NCBI RefSeq assembly: GCF_003952165.1
Contig: NZ_RXFT01000004.1
Location: 62,001 to 126,000, forward strand
Reading direction: 5' to 3'
Source of the DNA: Variovorax guangxiensis
GTDB lineage: Bacteria; Pseudomonadota; Gammaproteobacteria; Burkholderiales; Burkholderiaceae_C
Length of the DNA: 64,000 nucleotides
The position numbers and the translations under genes were made by a program. This document shows, piece after piece, positions 61,882-64,000 of the stretch; the stretch's first letter is position 1; each line of letters starts with the position of its first letter. The notes under the pieces are model-generated. The model saw only the letters and a program-made list of their open reading frames with translations, did no database searches and was not told the DNA's origin.

Positions 61882-63573
61882 ATGACCAAGCACTCGCCAT
61901 CCCGATCGCCGCTGCGGGCTTTCGCGTCGCCTGACGTCGGCGGGGTGGTGCAGGGTGCCGCGGCGCTGTTCTGGTTGCCGCAAGCTGCGTTGCTGGCGAT
62001 GGCTGTGCAGGGGCTGGCTTCGGGGCGCGGTTTCGACGCCGTGATCTGGCCTGCTGCCGCGATCCTGCTGCTGGGCCTGGCGAGAGCGGCTTGCGAGACC
62101 TGGGGCGCGCGCCGGACTTTCACTCGTGCGCGCGCACAACTCACCGCGTTGCGCGCTCAAACCGCCGCCGCGCTGGCCGCCGGCTCTCCGCTGGATCGAA
62201 GCCGCGCGCATTCCGGGCTCGCGGCAAGCGTGCTCGCCGAGCAGGCCGAGGCGCTGGTTCCGTACCTCGTGCGGTACCAGCCCGCCCGCTGGCGCGCGAC
62301 GGTGGTGCCGATCTTCATCCTGTGCGCGGTGGCTGCCTTTTCGTGGGTGGCAGCGCTGGTCTTGCTGTTCGCGGCACCGCTCATTCCGATCTTCATGGCC
62401 ATCGTCGGCTGGCGCGCCAGGGCCGCGAGCGAGGCGCAGATGGTGGAGCTCGGCGGCATGAACGCCTTCCTGCTCGACAGGCTCCGTGGACTGGCAACGT
62501 TGCGCTCCCTGGGCGCTGTGGAACTCACTGCGCAGCGCCTGGGCGATTCAGCGCAATCCCTGCGCCGCCGGACGATGGCCGTGCTGCGTATCGCATTCCT
62601 CTCTTCCGCCGTGCTCGAACTCTTCTCCGCGCTGGGTGTGGCATTGGTGGCTGCGTATGTCGGCTTCCACCTGCTCGGCTCCCTCGGCTTCGGCACCTGG
62701 GGCCGCACGCTGAGCCTCGGTGAGGGCCTGTTCGTGCTGCTGCTGGCGCCCGCGTTCTTCGAGCCGCTGCGCGAGCTGTCGATGGTCTGGCACGACCGCG
62801 CCGCGGGCGAGGCTGCGCTGGAGGCACTCGGCCGCCTGCAGCGCAACGACCTGCCTCTGCCCGGTGCGAATGCTTCGCTGACACGCGCCACGACGAATGC
62901 CCACGCAGGCCCGCCGGCAGTCACCATCCACAACCTGCATTTCGCCTGGCCGGGCGAGCAGCAGGAGGTCTTCGACGGTTACGAGCTCCGCATCGCTCCC
63001 GGAGAGCACGTCGCCCTGACAGGTTCCAGCGGCAGCGGCAAGACCGTCTTGCTTTCCCTGCTCGCAGGTCTGGTGCCTGTCACGCACGGTGATATCTCCA
63101 TCGGCGGCGTCGCGCTCACCAGCCACACGGTGGCCGCACTGCGCCAGCGCATGGGTTGGATGGGCCAGACGCCGCACGTCTTCGCCGGTTCCGTCGAAGC
63201 CAACGTGGCGTTGGGGCGTCCGGATGCCGATAGCCAACGTGTGGCCAATGCCATGCACTTCGCATCGCTCGAAGCCGTGGCGCAGGCCCATCCCGTCACT
63301 TCGCTGGGCGAGGGTGCGCAGGGCCTTTCCGGCGGAGAGGCCGTGCGCCTCGCGCTCGCACGCGTCGCAGTCCACCCGCACGCCGACCTGCTGCTGGTCG
63401 ACGAGCCCACCGCGCATCTGGACACCGAAACCGCCGAGCGAGTGATCGACGCGCTGATCACGCTGGCACGCGGCAAGACCCTCGTCGTCGCAACCCACGA
63501 CCCGGTGCTCGCCGCGCGCATGGACCGCACGATAAACCTCGGCAGCGCAGAAGCGGTGGAGAAGGCCGCATGA
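61882..63573 (+). CDS. cydD: Thiol reductant ABC exporter subunit CydD
   Basis: This 563-residue half-transporter has about six membrane segments in the first 320 residues and a C-terminal ATPase domain. The ATPase has Walker A GSSGSGKTVLLSLL, signature LSGGEAVRLALARV, Walker B LLLVDEPTAHLD and switch His in VVATHDP. With CydC it exports glutathione/cysteine to the periplasm, needed to assemble cytochrome bd oxidase. The ATG at 61882 follows AAGGA by six bases. It is co-transcribed with cydC (ATGA overlap). The cytochrome bd genes are probably just beyond the window. Confidence 0.93.
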   Translation: MTKHSPSRSPLRAFASPDVGGVVQGAAALFWLPQAALLAMAVQGLASGRGFDAVIWPAAAILLLGLARAACETWGARRTFTRARAQLTALRAQTAAALAAGSPLDRSRAHSGLAASVLAEQAEALVPYLVRYQPARWRATVVPIFILCAVAAFSWVAALVLLFAAPLIPIFMAIVGWRARAASEAQMVELGGMNAFLLDRLRGLATLRSLGAVELTAQRLGDSAQSLRRRTMAVLRIAFLSSAVLELFSALGVALVAAYVGFHLLGSLGFGTWGRTLSLGEGLFVLLLAPAFFEPLRELSMVWHDRAAGEAALEALGRLQRNDLPLPGANASLTRATTNAHAGPPAVTIHNLHFAWPGEQQEVFDGYELRIAPGEHVALTGSSGSGKTVLLSLLAGLVPVTHGDISIGGVALTSHTVAALRQRMGWMGQTPHVFAGSVEANVALGRPDADSQRVANAMHFASLEAVAQAHPVTSLGEGAQGLSGGEAVRLALARVAVHPHADLLLVDEPTAHLDTETAERVIDALITLARGKTLVVATHDPVLAARMDRTINLGSAEAVEKAA

Positions 63574-64000
63574 GCAAGCCTTCCCACATCGGCACGAACT
63601 GGCGCGACCTGCGCCGGGTCCTGCGTCCCTTCCTCGCCACGCAGCCGCGCTGGCTGCTCCTGGGCTGCCTGCTCGCGGCGATCACGGTTCTCGCAGGAAT
63701 GGCCCTGCTGGGCCTTTCCGGCTGGTTCATCACCGCGACGGCACTTGCCGGCCTGCATGCCGCCACAGCCTTCACCTTCGACGTATTCATGCCGTCCGCC
63801 GGCATCCGCCTGCTCGCGCTGGGCCGCACCGCATCGCGCTACGGCGAGCGGCTGGTGACGCACGACGCCACCTTCGCCGTGCTCGCCGAACTTCGTGTGC
63901 GCCTGTTCCGCGGCTGGGCCAGGGCCGAGGCAGCGCGCCAGTTGCTGATGCGCCCGGCGCGCCTGCTGTTCCGCCTCACCGCCGACATCGACGCGCTCGA
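63570..64000 (+). CDS. cydC: Thiol reductant ABC exporter subunit CydC (3' partial)
   Basis: The frame opens with an ATG overlapping the cydD stop and continues to the window end without a stop, giving the first ~143 residues of CydC. A basic leader is followed by membrane segments WLLLGCLLAAITVLAGMALLGLSGWFI (core LLGLSGWFITATALAG), the conserved start of CydC. RTASRYGERLVTHDATFAVL is also a CydC signature (RYGERL). The ATPase domain lies outside the window. It forms the heterodimer with CydD. Confidence 0.93.
   Translation, partial: MSKPSHIGTNWRDLRRVLRPFLATQPRWLLLGCLLAAITVLAGMALLGLSGWFITATALAGLHAATAFTFDVFMPSAGIRLLALGRTASRYGERLVTHDATFAVLAELRVRLFRGWARAEAARQLLMRPARLLFRLTADIDAL

Overview
The window looks like chromosomal DNA of a high-GC betaproteobacterium of the Comamonadaceae, most likely Variovorax or a close relative. 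This is inferred from base composition, protein wording and gene sets (bcpAIOB-type contact-dependent inhibition order, GlpSTPQV glycerol ABC importer, etfBA next to a long acyl-CoA dehydrogenase), not from a marker gene. No rRNA, tRNA, CRISPR array, transposase or integrase was recognised.

Left part (1-12.1 kb): a two-partner-secretion contact-dependent growth inhibition locus. It holds the 3' part of a giant BcpA/CdiA haemagglutinin ending in a papain-like cysteine-protease toxin, a small overlapping AT-rich immunity candidate, a BcpO-like lipoprotein, the BcpB/ShlB outer-membrane transporter and three further small lipoproteins. A decayed 120-bp duplicate of the 3' end of the transporter gene follows. 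Next come a sulfatase-fold phosphoethanolamine-transferase-like membrane protein (minus) and a secreted SH3 protein (plus).

14.4-24.6 kb: glycerol utilisation. glpR-glpK diverge from glpD followed by the ABC importer glpS-glpT-glpP-glpQ-DUF2160-glpV; a GlpR-like site lies between them and a strong terminator closes the operon. The two ATPases look asymmetric, with one composite ATP site degenerate.

24.7-32.2 kb: a compact nine-gene biosynthesis and export operon: a DarA-like condensing/cyclising protein, a KASIII-type (DarB-like) ketosynthase, a small unknown, a BtrH-type acyl-ACP transferase candidate, an ABC-2 ATPase and permease, an acyl carrier protein, a ketosynthase with an altered active site and a truncated thiolase-fold-like protein. 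I regard this as one of the two most interesting systems in the window; its product is unknown.

32.2-40.3 kb: ordinary genes: HD-like protein, MltB transglycosylase, and the MoxR-DUF58-transglutaminase trio on the minus strand, then a histone-deacetylase-fold hydrolase and an MscS channel on the plus strand.

40.3-55.5 kb: a tightly packed 14-gene minus-strand catabolic operon. It encodes a class II aldolase, a peptide-type ABC importer, a 2-hydroxyacid dehydrogenase, a SpuC-like aminotransferase, two acetylpolyamine-amidohydrolase-like deacetylases, an EamA exporter, a GntR/FCD regulator, an SDR, and a small-molecule kinase overlapping a PLP protein that resembles ethanolamine-phosphate/phosphohydroxylysine phospho-lyases. 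The set suggests uptake, deacetylation, phosphorylation and PLP-dependent elimination of an N-acylated amino-alcohol or hydroxylated (poly)amine, a route I do not recognise as described.

55.5-64 kb: etfB-etfA (with a probable TetR-type operator), an acyl-CoA dehydrogenase, an NPD-type flavoprotein, a membrane acyltransferase, and cydD plus the start of cydC behind an 18-bp palindromic operator candidate. cydC runs off the window.
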